IMG/VR virus record: IMGVR_UViG_3300025949_000063
Coordinates: 1-34,933 of that record
DNA from: a virus
Length of the DNA stretch: 34,933 nucleotides
Strand: one strand, 5' to 3'
Positions 28,280-34,044 of the stretch are shown one piece after another; the first letter of the stretch is position 1, and each line of letters starts with the position of its first letter. The notes under the pieces are model-generated. The model saw nothing but the letters and a program-made list of their open reading frames with translations, was not told the DNA's origin and searched no databases. Made by a program: the position numbers and the translations under genes.

Positions 28280-28595
28280 GGTCAAGAAAAAGCGCCCATC
28301 CGGCCAGCGTTCAAAGCCCAAGTACGGGCCGCATTTTCTGCGTAAATGGCGCCTCAAAAGAGAAATGACGCTGGAAGCCGTTGCGGAGGCCGTAGGGCTG
28401 TCACACGCTCAGCTCCAGCGGATAGAGACGCGCCAGCAAAAATACAGCCAGACGCTCTTAGAACGGCTCTCAGGGGTCTACGGCGTGCCAGTCACTTGGC
28501 TGATCGAGCGCGATCCCGATCTGGAAGAAGTTTGGAAGGAAATCGACCGATTCCGCGATTTCACTCTAGGACAGGGCAACCCTCTTCCTGCTTAA
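28278..28595 (+). CDS. CI-like HTH repressor (short, no cleavage domain)
   Basis: This 105-aa protein has a basic N-terminus (MVKKKRPSGQRSKPKYG) and an XRE helix-turn-helix: EMTLEAVAEAVGLSHAQLQR followed by IETRQQKYSQTLLERLSGVY (about residues 35-75). An acidic tail follows. There is no S24/LexA-type self-cleavage domain, so SOS-type induction by RecA would need another route. It diverges from the Cro-like gene across a 93-nt operator region and is the likely lysogeny repressor. The frame extends upstream to 28176, but this ATG fits the repressor start. Confidence 0.72.
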   Translation: MVKKKRPSGQRSKPKYGPHFLRKWRLKREMTLEAVAEAVGLSHAQLQRIETRQQKYSQTLLERLSGVYGVPVTWLIERDPDLEEVWKEIDRFRDFTLGQGNPLPA

Positions 28596-28890
28596 GGCAT
28601 AGTTCTCCTTCCGCAAGTCCCGGCCAATATGCCATGCGGTTGGGGAGATCAGCCTAGCGCGTATACCCAAGGAGCCCTTATCGTGGGCCAACCGTCCCGG
28701 GCCGACTGAACAAGCCGACTACTCTGCCGTACATGCCTTGGCTGCGGACATAGCCCTGATCGGCATTTGTCCCGGCGGAAGTCCTCTTGCGAGGCGAAGT
28801 ACCCGCGCGCTTTGTCTCCGGAACTGCCGGACCAGGCAAACGTTGGAAGAAGAAGGCGCGATCGGCTTTAGCCGGGCCTCGAAGATTTAG
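28596..28890. other. gap between repressor gene and candidate small RNA: no convincing gene
   Basis: This 295-nt stretch follows the CI-like stop. Reading all six frames gives only short or low-quality frames, such as a plus-strand one at 28787-28975 with poor composition and no ribosome site. No repeat, tRNA fold or operator dyad is apparent. It may be a leader or spacer, or an RNA that I cannot recognise. Confidence 0.4.
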
Positions 28891-28918
28891 TTGCGAACCA
28901 GTACGTAATATCTATATA
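28891..28918 (+). promoter_or_regulatory. candidate promoter for a small RNA
   Basis: TTGCGA (28891-28896), a 16-nt spacer and TATATA (28913-28918). The sequence around the -10 is AT-rich in an otherwise GC-rich region. A strong terminator follows about 80 nt downstream with no gene between. Confidence 0.45.
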
Positions 28919-28924
28919 CGGAAC

Positions 28925-29004
28925 TCAACGGTCCGGGTTCTTCGATACCATTCTGACCCAGATCAGCCCGGCTGACGTTTGCGCGTCGAGTCGGGCATTT
29001 TTTT
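28925..29004 (+). ncRNA. candidate phage small RNA in the immunity region
   Basis: Between the promoter-like pair at 28891-28918 and the terminator at 28966-29004 lies about 80 nt with no open frame of note. The 5' half could form a small stem (GGGT...ACCC around 28935-28960) and the 3' end is the terminator hairpin, the usual build of a bacterial small RNA. It sits between the repressor gene and the right early promoter, a place where regulatory RNAs occur in other phages. Existence and target are inferred only from layout. Confidence 0.35.
28966..29004 (+). terminator. strong intrinsic terminator before the right early promoter
   Basis: GCCCGGCTGACG (28966-28977) pairs with CGTCGAGTCGGGC (28984-28996) with one G-T pair and a single bulge, followed by ATTTTTTTA. 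It reads on the plus strand and would insulate the right early operon from repressor-gene transcription. Confidence 0.8.
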
Positions 29005-29049
29005 ATCTGTGCACGGTCTGTTCTTTCCGCAAGACCTCCCGAAAAATAA

Positions 29050-29068
29050 TTGTACGCCGGGCGCACAT
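29050..29068. promoter_or_regulatory. operator O3, 19-bp dyad
   Basis: TTGTACG-CCGGG-CGCACAT: half-sites WTGTRCG with a 5-nt centre. It lies 5 nt upstream of the -35 box of the right early promoter. Confidence 0.6.
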
Positions 29069-29073
29069 TGCGC

Positions 29074-29103
29074 TTGACGATCACTGTGCATGGGGTGTAC
29101 AAG
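29074..29103 (+). promoter_or_regulatory. right early promoter with embedded operator
   Basis: TTGACG (29074-29079), an 18-nt spacer and TACAAG (29098-29103). An ATG (29111) follows the -10 box by 7 nt, the same distance as at the left promoter. The spacer shares TGTGCAT and GGGTGTACAA with the left promoter. Leaderless transcription of the right operon is predicted. Confidence 0.6.
29084..29102. promoter_or_regulatory. operator O4, 19-bp dyad
   Basis: Plus strand CTGTGCATGGGGTGTACAA. Its reverse complement is TTGTACA-CCCCA-TGCACAG. It lies between the -35 and -10 of the right promoter and is almost identical to O1. Confidence 0.65.
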
Positions 29104-29110
29104 GTCGCTC

Positions 29111-29323
29111 ATGGTTCACACCTATCGGGGAACGGACATGATCGATCTCGATGACGGCTTGGTTCTTTCCGGCCGCTGCACCTGCGGAAATCAGGCCGGC
29201 TACATCTGCTGGATCGGGCGCGACACCTACCGCATTCGATGGCTGGACGGGGAATTCACTGAACAGCTCAGGCCGGAAATCTCTGCGGATGAATTTGCAG
29301 ACGCCGAAGTGGCGGCAGAATAA
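29111..29323 (+). CDS. 70-aa first gene of the right early operon
   Basis: From ATG 29111 the protein begins MVHTYRGTDMIDLDDGLVLS, then GRCTCGNQAGYICWIGRDTY, and ends acidic. ATG 29138 (MIDLDDG) has a good ribosome site, GGGGA, and may be used instead or as well. The upstream ATG fits a leaderless start from the right early promoter. The protein is small, beta-rich, with three cysteines. No family is recognised. Immediate early genes at this place often antagonise host functions. Confidence 0.6.
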   Translation: MVHTYRGTDMIDLDDGLVLSGRCTCGNQAGYICWIGRDTYRIRWLDGEFTEQLRPEISADEFADAEVAAE

Positions 29324-29353
29324 TCGCAAAAATCCATCGCACAGGAAAATCAC

Positions 29354-30010
29354 ATGACGATTTGGCTCAAGGACGATCGCGGAAATAAATGTTCAATTGA
29401 ATATTTCGGCTCGAAAGAAGATGCGCAGAAGGCTCTAGACAGCCTTGATAACTGCGACAATTGCACCAACTGCTCGGACTGCTCGCGCTGCTCGCGCTGC
29501 TCGCGCTGCTCGCGCTGCTCGCGCTGCTCGCGCTGCTCGCGCTGCTCGCTCTGCTCGCTCTGCTCGGGCTGCTCGGGCTGCTCGGACTGCTCGGACTGCT
29601 CGGACTGCTCGCGCTGCTCGCGCTGCTCGCACATCGCATGGCTCTACAACCGCGAGAGTCTTCAAGCCGACGCGAGCTCGCCGCAAGGCGAAGCTGGGCC
29701 GCCGCCGGTTCCCGTCATCGAAAATATCCATCAGGCGGTCTATACCGCCGCGTCTCAGCCGCGCGCGCTCGAAATGTGCGATTGGCACACATGCGCAGAA
29801 ACCCATTGCCGCGCCGGCTGGGTGGTGACGCTAGCGGGTGACGCCGGCAAGAAGCTGGAGGCCTTCTTCGACACGACCGTCGCCGCGATGAAAATCTACG
29901 ACGCAAGCTCGTCGCTGCCCAGAGTCTCGCCGGTCAAGTTCTTCGATACGAATGCTGACGCGCTCGCCGATATGAAGCGGATGGCCGAGATGGAGAAGGC
30001 TGATGCTTAA
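29354..30010 (+). CDS. protein with a 20-cysteine tripeptide array and a C-terminal HCRAGW domain
   Basis: This 218-aa protein has three parts. Residues 1-33 form a short folded start (MTIWLKDDRGNKCSIEYFGS). Residues 34-91 contain twenty cysteines exactly three residues apart, mostly as CSR, CSL, CSG or CSD units. After a proline-rich linker the C-terminal part (about 140-210) has CDWHTCAETHCRAGWVVTLA and SPVKFFDTNADALADMKRMA. I recall similar C-terminal domains behind pentapeptide-type repeats in alphaproteobacterial proteins, so the cysteine array may replace a stacked-repeat solenoid. Metal binding or a disulfide- or zinc-linked helix are possible. The array is open in other frames too because of the DNA repeat, but flanking domains and gene overlap support this frame. 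Confidence 0.7.
   Translation: MTIWLKDDRGNKCSIEYFGSKEDAQKALDSLDNCDNCTNCSDCSRCSRCSRCSRCSRCSRCSRCSLCSLCSGCSGCSDCSDCSDCSRCSRCSHIAWLYNRESLQADASSPQGEAGPPPVPVIENIHQAVYTAASQPRALEMCDWHTCAETHCRAGWVVTLAGDAGKKLEAFFDTTVAAMKIYDASSSLPRVSPVKFFDTNADALADMKRMAEMEKADA
29453..29626 (+). repeat. 9-bp tandem repeat encoding the Cys-Ser-x array
   Basis: The core unit is TGCTCGCGC, with variants TGCTCGCTC, TGCTCGGGC and TGCTCGGAC, in blocks of seven, two, two, three and two copies. It keeps the 3-residue protein period. Grouping of identical variants suggests expansion by slippage or unequal recombination, so copy number may vary between phages. Confidence 0.85.
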
Positions 30011-30245
30011 TCCTGATCCCATCCTCCTGTCGCACGAAGAGCATGTGACCCTGATCATGCGCCGCTTCCGCCTCAAGCAGTCCGACGAGATCGCGAAAGA
30101 TATCATCTACAACGATCAACTCTGTCGGGTTTCCAAGGCCATGGCCGAGACGGAGCCAATGGAAAAGGCCGTCGCCGCGATCTGGAGCAGTTACTTCGGC
30201 TTCCTCATGTTCGGGACGCTGCTGATTTGGGAGCTGATCCGATGA
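30003..30245 (+). CDS. 80-aa protein with C-terminal membrane span
   Basis: The start ATG 30003 overlaps the end of the cysteine-array gene by 8 nt. The protein begins MLNPDPILLSHEEHVTLIMR, with a charged helical middle, and ends with a membrane span (SSYFGFLMFGTLLIWELIR). It overlaps the next gene by ATGA. Family unknown. It may act at the inner membrane during early infection. Confidence 0.6.
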   Translation: MLNPDPILLSHEEHVTLIMRRFRLKQSDEIAKDIIYNDQLCRVSKAMAETEPMEKAVAAIWSSYFGFLMFGTLLIWELIR

Positions 30246-30463
30246 CCCTCTTTGAATATGACCAGCATGTGAAGCCACACCTGCATTTCATTGAGGCCGG
30301 TTGCGAAATGGCGGCACGTCACGCCGGACTTCTACCAGCACGCCCCGACTTTGAGAGCTTGGCCGAAATCGAATTAGCTGAGGTTCGCAAGGTTCTGCAT
30401 AACGCTCTTGAGCAGATCATCACGGCTCAGGCCATGTACCAGAGCAAGAAGGCGGATGCGTAA
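30242..30463 (+). CDS. 73-aa helical protein
   Basis: The protein starts MTLFEYDQHVKPHLHFIEAG at ATG 30242, overlapping the previous stop. It continues with helical segments (ELAEVRKVLHNALEQIITAQ) and ends basic. A start 15 nt upstream is possible but breaks the overlap pattern. No family is recognised. It belongs to the coupled series of small early genes. Confidence 0.6.
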   Translation: MTLFEYDQHVKPHLHFIEAGCEMAARHAGLLPARPDFESLAEIELAEVRKVLHNALEQIITAQAMYQSKKADA

Positions 30464-30717
30464 TGCAGCAGACCGCTTGCGAGGATTGTGACTTTGTTGC
30501 GGAGCATACCCGCAAATATTCGCCTCGTCAGTGGCTCTGCCTTCGTTTCCCCCGCCTGGAAAACCTCGATGCGGTCGCGCCGACACAGTGGATTAGGCAT
30601 GAACCCTACAACAGGTGCGTGAACATCAATTTAGGTCATTGCCCGTGCTTCACAAAACGAAGGGATGGTCAGAAGGAACTGCCGGTTGATGCCCGGACTA
30701 AAGCATCGGTCACTTGA
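30463..30717 (+). CDS. 84-aa cysteine-rich, probably zinc-binding protein
   Basis: Cysteines occur as CEDC near residue 6, one after QWLC, and a CVNIN...CPC group near residues 52-61, enough for a metal site. The middle has RFPRLENLDAVAPTQWIRHE. The ATG overlaps the previous TAA (TAATG). I have seen similar short cysteine proteins in Rhizobiales phages, but no function is known. Confidence 0.6.
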   Translation: MQQTACEDCDFVAEHTRKYSPRQWLCLRFPRLENLDAVAPTQWIRHEPYNRCVNINLGHCPCFTKRRDGQKELPVDARTKASVT

Positions 30718-30742
30718 AGCCACTTAACGAAAGGAAAATGAA

Positions 30743-31213
30743 ATGGACGTTCTCGAAGAATTTTTCCCGAGCAAGCACCTGAAAGCTGACGACCTCAAAG
30801 ACAAGGAAGTTCACGTCACCATCGACCGTATCGAGCGCGAAAAGCTTGGCGACGACATGAAGCCTGTTCTGTACTTCCAAGGCAAGCAGAAGGGCCTTGT
30901 CCTCAACAAGGGCAACGCGCAATCAATCGCCGACGCGTTCGGCCGGGACTCTCGCAATTGGGTCGGGCAGGAAGTAGTTCTTTTGTCGATCTGGACGGAA
31001 TACCAGGGCAAGCCGGTGAAGGGATTACGCGTCCATATTCCGCCGCGCGTTCAGCACTCGTCATCTGATCCGCGCAGCCATGGACCGGACGATTCGATCT
31101 CTAGTGGACCCGCTCCCCGTCGCGCGATCGGCGGTATCTCCGACAACATGGATCGTGTGCAGGGCGGCGGTTCGCTCAACGATGACATCCCCTTCGCCGC
31201 TGAATTTCGCTGA
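30743..31213 (+). CDS. ssDNA-binding-like protein with SSB-type acidic tip
   Basis: This 156-aa protein has a beta-rich N-terminal domain (residues 1-105) with FFPSKHLKADDLKDKEVHVT, KPVLYFQGKQKGLVLNKGNA and YQGKPVKGLRVH, likely an OB-type fold as in several phage accessory proteins. A low-complexity glycine/serine/proline linker follows. The tail ends SLNDDIPFAAEFR. The DDIPF element (147-151) is the recruitment tip of bacterial SSB. It probably coats single-stranded DNA or mimics SSB contacts during replication or recombination. AAGGAAA precedes the ATG. Confidence 0.6.
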   Translation: MDVLEEFFPSKHLKADDLKDKEVHVTIDRIEREKLGDDMKPVLYFQGKQKGLVLNKGNAQSIADAFGRDSRNWVGQEVVLLSIWTEYQGKPVKGLRVHIPPRVQHSSSDPRSHGPDDSISSGPAPRRAIGGISDNMDRVQGGGSLNDDIPFAAEFR

Positions 31214-31223
31214 GGCTTAATCC

Positions 31224-31667
31224 ATGTCCGTCGCTGAACGAGCTGTAACAAACGCCATTCCGCTTGAGGTCAAGAAGGATGGTCTAGCCCAACGTCAATC
31301 GGGCGATTGGGTATTGCGTCTGGTCGTTCAAGCGGCGGACATGGACCCCCGCCTGACAAATGCAGCAATGGGGACGCGCTATCAAGCCGCCCTCGTTGAG
31401 ATCGGAGACGACGAGCAGCCGAAAGGCAAGATGGACTGGCGCGAGCTTCAACCTGCCGCGCAAGCTGGTATCCGCTGCGCTGAAGCACGCTTCAGGGACT
31501 TTCTCGCTGTCGAGCATGGGTTCAATACCAAAGATGCCGATGAGGCCGCCATCGTTGTGCGCCAACTCTGTGGCGTCGCCTCTCGATCAGAACTTTCAGC
31601 AAATCATAAAGCTCGCGTTCGATGGCACAATATTGACGCTCAATATCTGCAGTGGGGCGGCCGATGA
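31224..31667 (+). CDS. 147-aa hypothetical early protein
   Basis: The protein begins MSVAERAVTNAIPLEVKKDG, then DWVLRLVVQAADMDPRLTNA and AAMGTRYQAALVEIGDDEQP. A phrase AAQAGIRCAEARFRDFL lies in the middle and a basic end follows. The first two-thirds look like a compact alpha/beta domain seen in other phages next to SSB-like and HNH genes. It may be part of the recombination or replication set. Family not named. It overlaps the next gene by 4 nt. Confidence 0.6.
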   Translation: MSVAERAVTNAIPLEVKKDGLAQRQSGDWVLRLVVQAADMDPRLTNAAMGTRYQAALVEIGDDEQPKGKMDWRELQPAAQAGIRCAEARFRDFLAVEHGFNTKDADEAAIVVRQLCGVASRSELSANHKARVRWHNIDAQYLQWGGR

Positions 31668-31963
31668 CCCTGCGCCAGCGTGAACCGAGAGAGCGGGATG
31701 AGAAGCACCTCGATTACATCCGCAGTTTGCCATGCTGCATCTGCGGGGACAATACTTCAACAGAAGTTGCGCATATCCGAGCCGGTTCGATCAACCACGG
31801 TAAACGTCCTACGGGCATGCAAGAAAAATCCTCAGATCGATGGACTTTGCCATTATGCGGAAAGCACCACAGAGAACAGCACGCCGCCGGAAACGAAATC
31901 GCCTGGTGGGCGAGCTACGGCAAAGACCCGTTCATGCTCGCAATGACGCTGAGATCGAAGTGA
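31664..31963 (+). CDS. DUF968/HNH-like protein
   Basis: The protein starts MTLRQREPRERDEKHLDYIR and has CCICG (about residues 24-28), EVAHIRAG (34-41), DRWTLPLCGKHHREQH (58-73) and WWASYGKDPF. This is the pattern of DUF968-type phage nucleases, which have a zinc site and an HNH-like His pair. It may process recombination intermediates, in line with SSB-like and RusA genes. Its ATG overlaps the previous stop. Confidence 0.72.
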   Translation: MTLRQREPRERDEKHLDYIRSLPCCICGDNTSTEVAHIRAGSINHGKRPTGMQEKSSDRWTLPLCGKHHREQHAAGNEIAWWASYGKDPFMLAMTLRSK

Positions 31964-32271
31964 CCAACCTGACTCGAATGGAACGAGCACAACGCGCTAG
32001 CCATTCGCAAGAGGAAGAAATGAGCATGGCTTTCGACTATATGACCAAAGTTGACGGAGTTCCTGATCGCCGCGAGGTCAAGTCGGGCATGGCCCACTTC
32101 GCTGGCGGCGGCCCTCCCGGATCAACATGCGGAAAGTGCTCCTTCTACGGTTGGAAGGAGATGGAAAAGAAGTGCACCAAGTTTCGAGAGATGACGCACG
32201 AATGGGGCGCCAATCTCAGCAAGACCCAATCCGCCTGCAAATACTTTGAGACAAGTGCGGATAAACAATGA
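31960..32271 (+). CDS. 103-aa cysteine-containing protein, GTG start
   Basis: The GTG at 31960 overlaps the previous TGA (GTGA). An ATG at 32021 (MSMAFDYMTKVDGV), preceded by AGAGGAAGAA, is an alternative that would remove 20 N-terminal residues. The body has AHFAGGGPPGSTCGKCSFYG, then KKCTKF and SACKYF, four cysteines suited to metal binding, possibly an iron-sulfur or zinc site. It is coupled to the next microgene. Function unknown. Confidence 0.6.
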   Translation: MTNLTRMERAQRASHSQEEEMSMAFDYMTKVDGVPDRREVKSGMAHFAGGGPPGSTCGKCSFYGWKEMEKKCTKFREMTHEWGANLSKTQSACKYFETSADKQ

Positions 32272-32372
32272 GCAACAAAGCCATCCTCATCTGGATATTC
32301 GTGCTCAGTCCATTCGCGGCTTTAGCTGCTGGGATCGCGGTTGGCTTTGTCGTCGATATGTTTGGGGGATGA
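32268..32372 (+). CDS. 34-aa membrane microprotein
   Basis: The ATG 32268 overlaps the previous TGA. The peptide begins MSNKAILIWIFVLSPFAALA and is essentially one or two short membrane spans. It is followed 1 nt later by a second membrane microgene. Too short to assign. The ATGA overlap supports translation. Confidence 0.5.
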   Translation: MSNKAILIWIFVLSPFAALAAGIAVGFVVDMFGG

Positions 32373-32373
32373 T

Positions 32374-32442
32374 ATGGAAGGTGATCCTGCACTTGGCGTT
32401 TTCATCCTGATCGGTGTTTTCATCTTTCTCGCATGTCATTGA
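32374..32442 (+). CDS. 22-aa membrane microprotein
   Basis: The ATG 32374 is preceded by GGGGGA with 5-nt spacing. The peptide contains LGVFILIGVFIFLAC, a single membrane span. It ends 8 nt before the next gene, which has its own ribosome site. Small size makes it uncertain. Confidence 0.4.
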   Translation: MEGDPALGVFILIGVFIFLACH

Positions 32443-32450
32443 GGGCAACT

Positions 32451-32969
32451 ATGAGCGACGACCCTATTCGTGCACAAGAAACACTGCCAAGCCCCGACGA
32501 TGTCGTTGGTCACAAGACTTTCGCGACCGGCGAACTTTGCCCGGAAACCGGCCTTCCGCAAATGCGCCATGAGCCCCTAACGCGAGCTGAGGCGGACGCG
32601 CTTTGGGCGGACGTCGAGAAATGCCGCAAGGCGCGCGAGGAGCGCATGCCGGACGAAAAGGCGGCCATCGATGCTCTGCACGAAGCATGGACGCGCCTTA
32701 AAGAACTTGGCTGGAGCGAGCCGCAATATTGTCCGAAGGACGGCACTAAGTTCAAGGTGATCGAACTCGGATCGACCGGCCTCTTTGATTGCTATTACCA
32801 AGGCAATTGGCCGGATGGTCTCTACATGGTTTCGGACGATCTCGATGTTTATCCGACATCGACTAGCGTCGCCATGTACCGCCTTTATCCTGAAGACCAG
32901 GCGAAGAAAGACGCCAAGATGGCCGAGTTGCGCCGTAAATTTCGGGAGGCGCGCGATGCCGAATCTTGA
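32451..32969 (+). CDS. 172-aa hypothetical protein
   Basis: The ATG 32451 follows GAGGG with 5-nt spacing. An upstream ATG in frame would overlap the microgene. The N-terminal third is acidic with CPETGLPQ. The middle is a charged helix (EADALWADVEKCRKAREERM). The last 70 residues look folded, with PKDGTKFKVIELGSTGLF, CYYQGNWPDGLYMVSDD and YRLYPEDQ. The last part resembles a small beta domain found in other early phage proteins. No function is known. It overlaps the next gene by 14 nt. Confidence 0.6.
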   Translation: MSDDPIRAQETLPSPDDVVGHKTFATGELCPETGLPQMRHEPLTRAEADALWADVEKCRKAREERMPDEKAAIDALHEAWTRLKELGWSEPQYCPKDGTKFKVIELGSTGLFDCYYQGNWPDGLYMVSDDLDVYPTSTSVAMYRLYPEDQAKKDAKMAELRRKFREARDAES

Positions 32970-33429
32970 GCGAGCCAAGCGCGCCATCGACGCCTTGCGC
33001 AAACCTGATCATAGTCTGGCTAACGTCGCTAACACGATCCGCCAGTCTATCGCCGAAGTAATCGAAGACCTTATGTCCATTCCGGCTGCGCAAACATCAT
33101 TCAGTGCGGAGCATGTCCTTGATCTGCTTCAATGCTCGTCCTGTTTTAGAGGCGATGTTTGCGCCTCAATGCCGTGTGCATGTGCGCAATCGATAGCCCA
33201 CGCGCACTCCCCGGCAGAAGGTGCGGCCCTCTCCGCGCAAGCGGATGTGCGGGCGGCGACGATTGAGCAACCCCGTGTAATCGATTTTGACGATGGCGAA
33301 ATCAGCGTCAGGCTCAACGGCAAGGAACTGCGCGGCTGGAGCTACAAGGACGACCCCGAGCGGCGAACGAAGATGCTTTGCGCTCGCGAATACGTCGAAG
33401 GCTGGTGCGATGGAAGGTATGAGCGATGA
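32956..33429 (+). CDS. 157-aa hypothetical protein with cysteine cluster
   Basis: From ATG 32956 the protein begins MPNLERAKRAIDALRKPDHS, helical, then CSSCFRGDVCASMPCACAQS, a cysteine-rich cluster (residues 57-74) that may bind metal. After a linker it ends with a folded part, ISVRLNGKELRGWSYKDD and YVEGWCDGRYER. The frame is open 57 codons farther upstream, but that part is a shadow of the preceding gene. Function unknown. Confidence 0.55.
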   Translation: MPNLERAKRAIDALRKPDHSLANVANTIRQSIAEVIEDLMSIPAAQTSFSAEHVLDLLQCSSCFRGDVCASMPCACAQSIAHAHSPAEGAALSAQADVRAATIEQPRVIDFDDGEISVRLNGKELRGWSYKDDPERRTKMLCAREYVEGWCDGRYER

Positions 33430-33596
33430 GCAAAAGACCTTCGCGGGAGGAGCAAAAAGACGATCTTTATTGGGCGTTCAAGGACAAGAAAATCAGTTTG
33501 CACCAGTTTCGCGCTCAGATGCGCGATCTCGGTTACGACGACGACAGCATTGATATTTACACTGATGGCGACGTGTGCGCTGGCGAAGAGGACTAG
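33426..33596 (+). CDS. 56-aa acidic hypothetical protein
   Basis: The ATG 33426 overlaps the previous stop (ATGA). The predicted protein begins MSKRPSREEQKDDLYWAFKD and ends strongly acidic (DGDVCAGEED). It is helical and soluble. The ATGA overlap and the operon position support it. No family. Confidence 0.55.
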   Translation: MSKRPSREEQKDDLYWAFKDKKISLHQFRAQMRDLGYDDDSIDIYTDGDVCAGEED

Positions 33597-33599
33597 CCA

Positions 33600-33656
33600 A
33601 TGACCGAAGATCAGATCAAAGCCCGCGCCCTCTCTGACGCCAAGCAACCGGATTAG
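33600..33656 (+). CDS. 18-aa possible remnant or microgene
   Basis: ATG 33600 to TAG 33656 encodes MTEDQIKARALSDAKQPD. The 3' part (33634-33652) is a 19-bp direct repeat of 34015-34033. It may be a remnant of a gene truncated by a rearrangement. Weak evidence. Confidence 0.25.
   Translation: MTEDQIKARALSDAKQPD
33634..33652 (+). repeat. 19-bp direct repeat, first copy
   Basis: CTGACGCCAAGCAACCGGA occurs exactly here and at 34015-34033, on either side of the gene at 33680-34018. The repeats could mark a past insertion or recombination of that gene cassette. Confidence 0.7.
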
Positions 33657-33679
33657 TTTTACCTAGCAGGAGCCAACCA

Positions 33680-34018
33680 ATGTCACACCATGGATCAGAA
33701 CCATTCGACGGAACGCCAGAAGACCCGGATCGCGTCCGTGCGCGCCAGAAGCTCATGAACGAGTTGCTGGGGAGCACAAAAAATTTCCGTGGTGCGCTCG
33801 GAGACTTCCCAGAAGGTCAACTTACGAAGACTGACGAGGGATCAATTCAGTTCTCGATCGGCGAGAAGGACGGCAAGGTCGTGCTCGACTTCGGGACGCC
33901 GGTGAATTGGGTTGGGATGAATCCGCAGCAAGCCGCCGATCTGGCGGCGACGCTTCTCAAGCATGCTCGCGCGGTCGGCCGCAAGAGCGGGCAAACCATC
34001 GGCTTCACGATCGGCTGA
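33680..34018 (+). CDS. 112-aa hypothetical protein
   Basis: The protein begins MSHHGSEPFDGTPEDPDRVR, acidic, and its core reads GSIQFSIGEKDGKVVLDFGT followed by NPQQAADLAATLLKHARAVG. The beta strand pair plus amphipathic helix looks like a compact fold. AGGAG lies 8 nt before the ATG. It is flanked by 19-bp direct repeats. Function unknown. Confidence 0.6.
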   Translation: MSHHGSEPFDGTPEDPDRVRARQKLMNELLGSTKNFRGALGDFPEGQLTKTDEGSIQFSIGEKDGKVVLDFGTPVNWVGMNPQQAADLAATLLKHARAVGRKSGQTIGFTIG

Positions 34019-34033
34019 CGCCAAGCAACCGGA
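34015..34033 (+). repeat. 19-bp direct repeat, second copy
   Basis: Exact copy of 33634-33652, overlapping the stop codon of the 112-aa gene. Confidence 0.7.
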
Positions 34034-34044
34034 GGGGAAGTGAG

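Noticed and set aside
28925-28960. Possible tRNA T-arm-like piece (GGGTTCTTCGATACC)
   Set aside because: No acceptor stem, anticodon arm or CCA can be placed around it.
29453-29626. CRISPR-like array
   Set aside because: The units are 9 bp with no spacers and code for a protein repeat.
29435-29841. Long frames rich in Ala-Arg, Leu-Ala or Ser-Ser repeats on both strands across the cysteine array
   Set aside because: They are by-products of the 9-bp tandem repeat, which is open in all frames. Only the frame with flanking folded domains and gene overlaps is kept.
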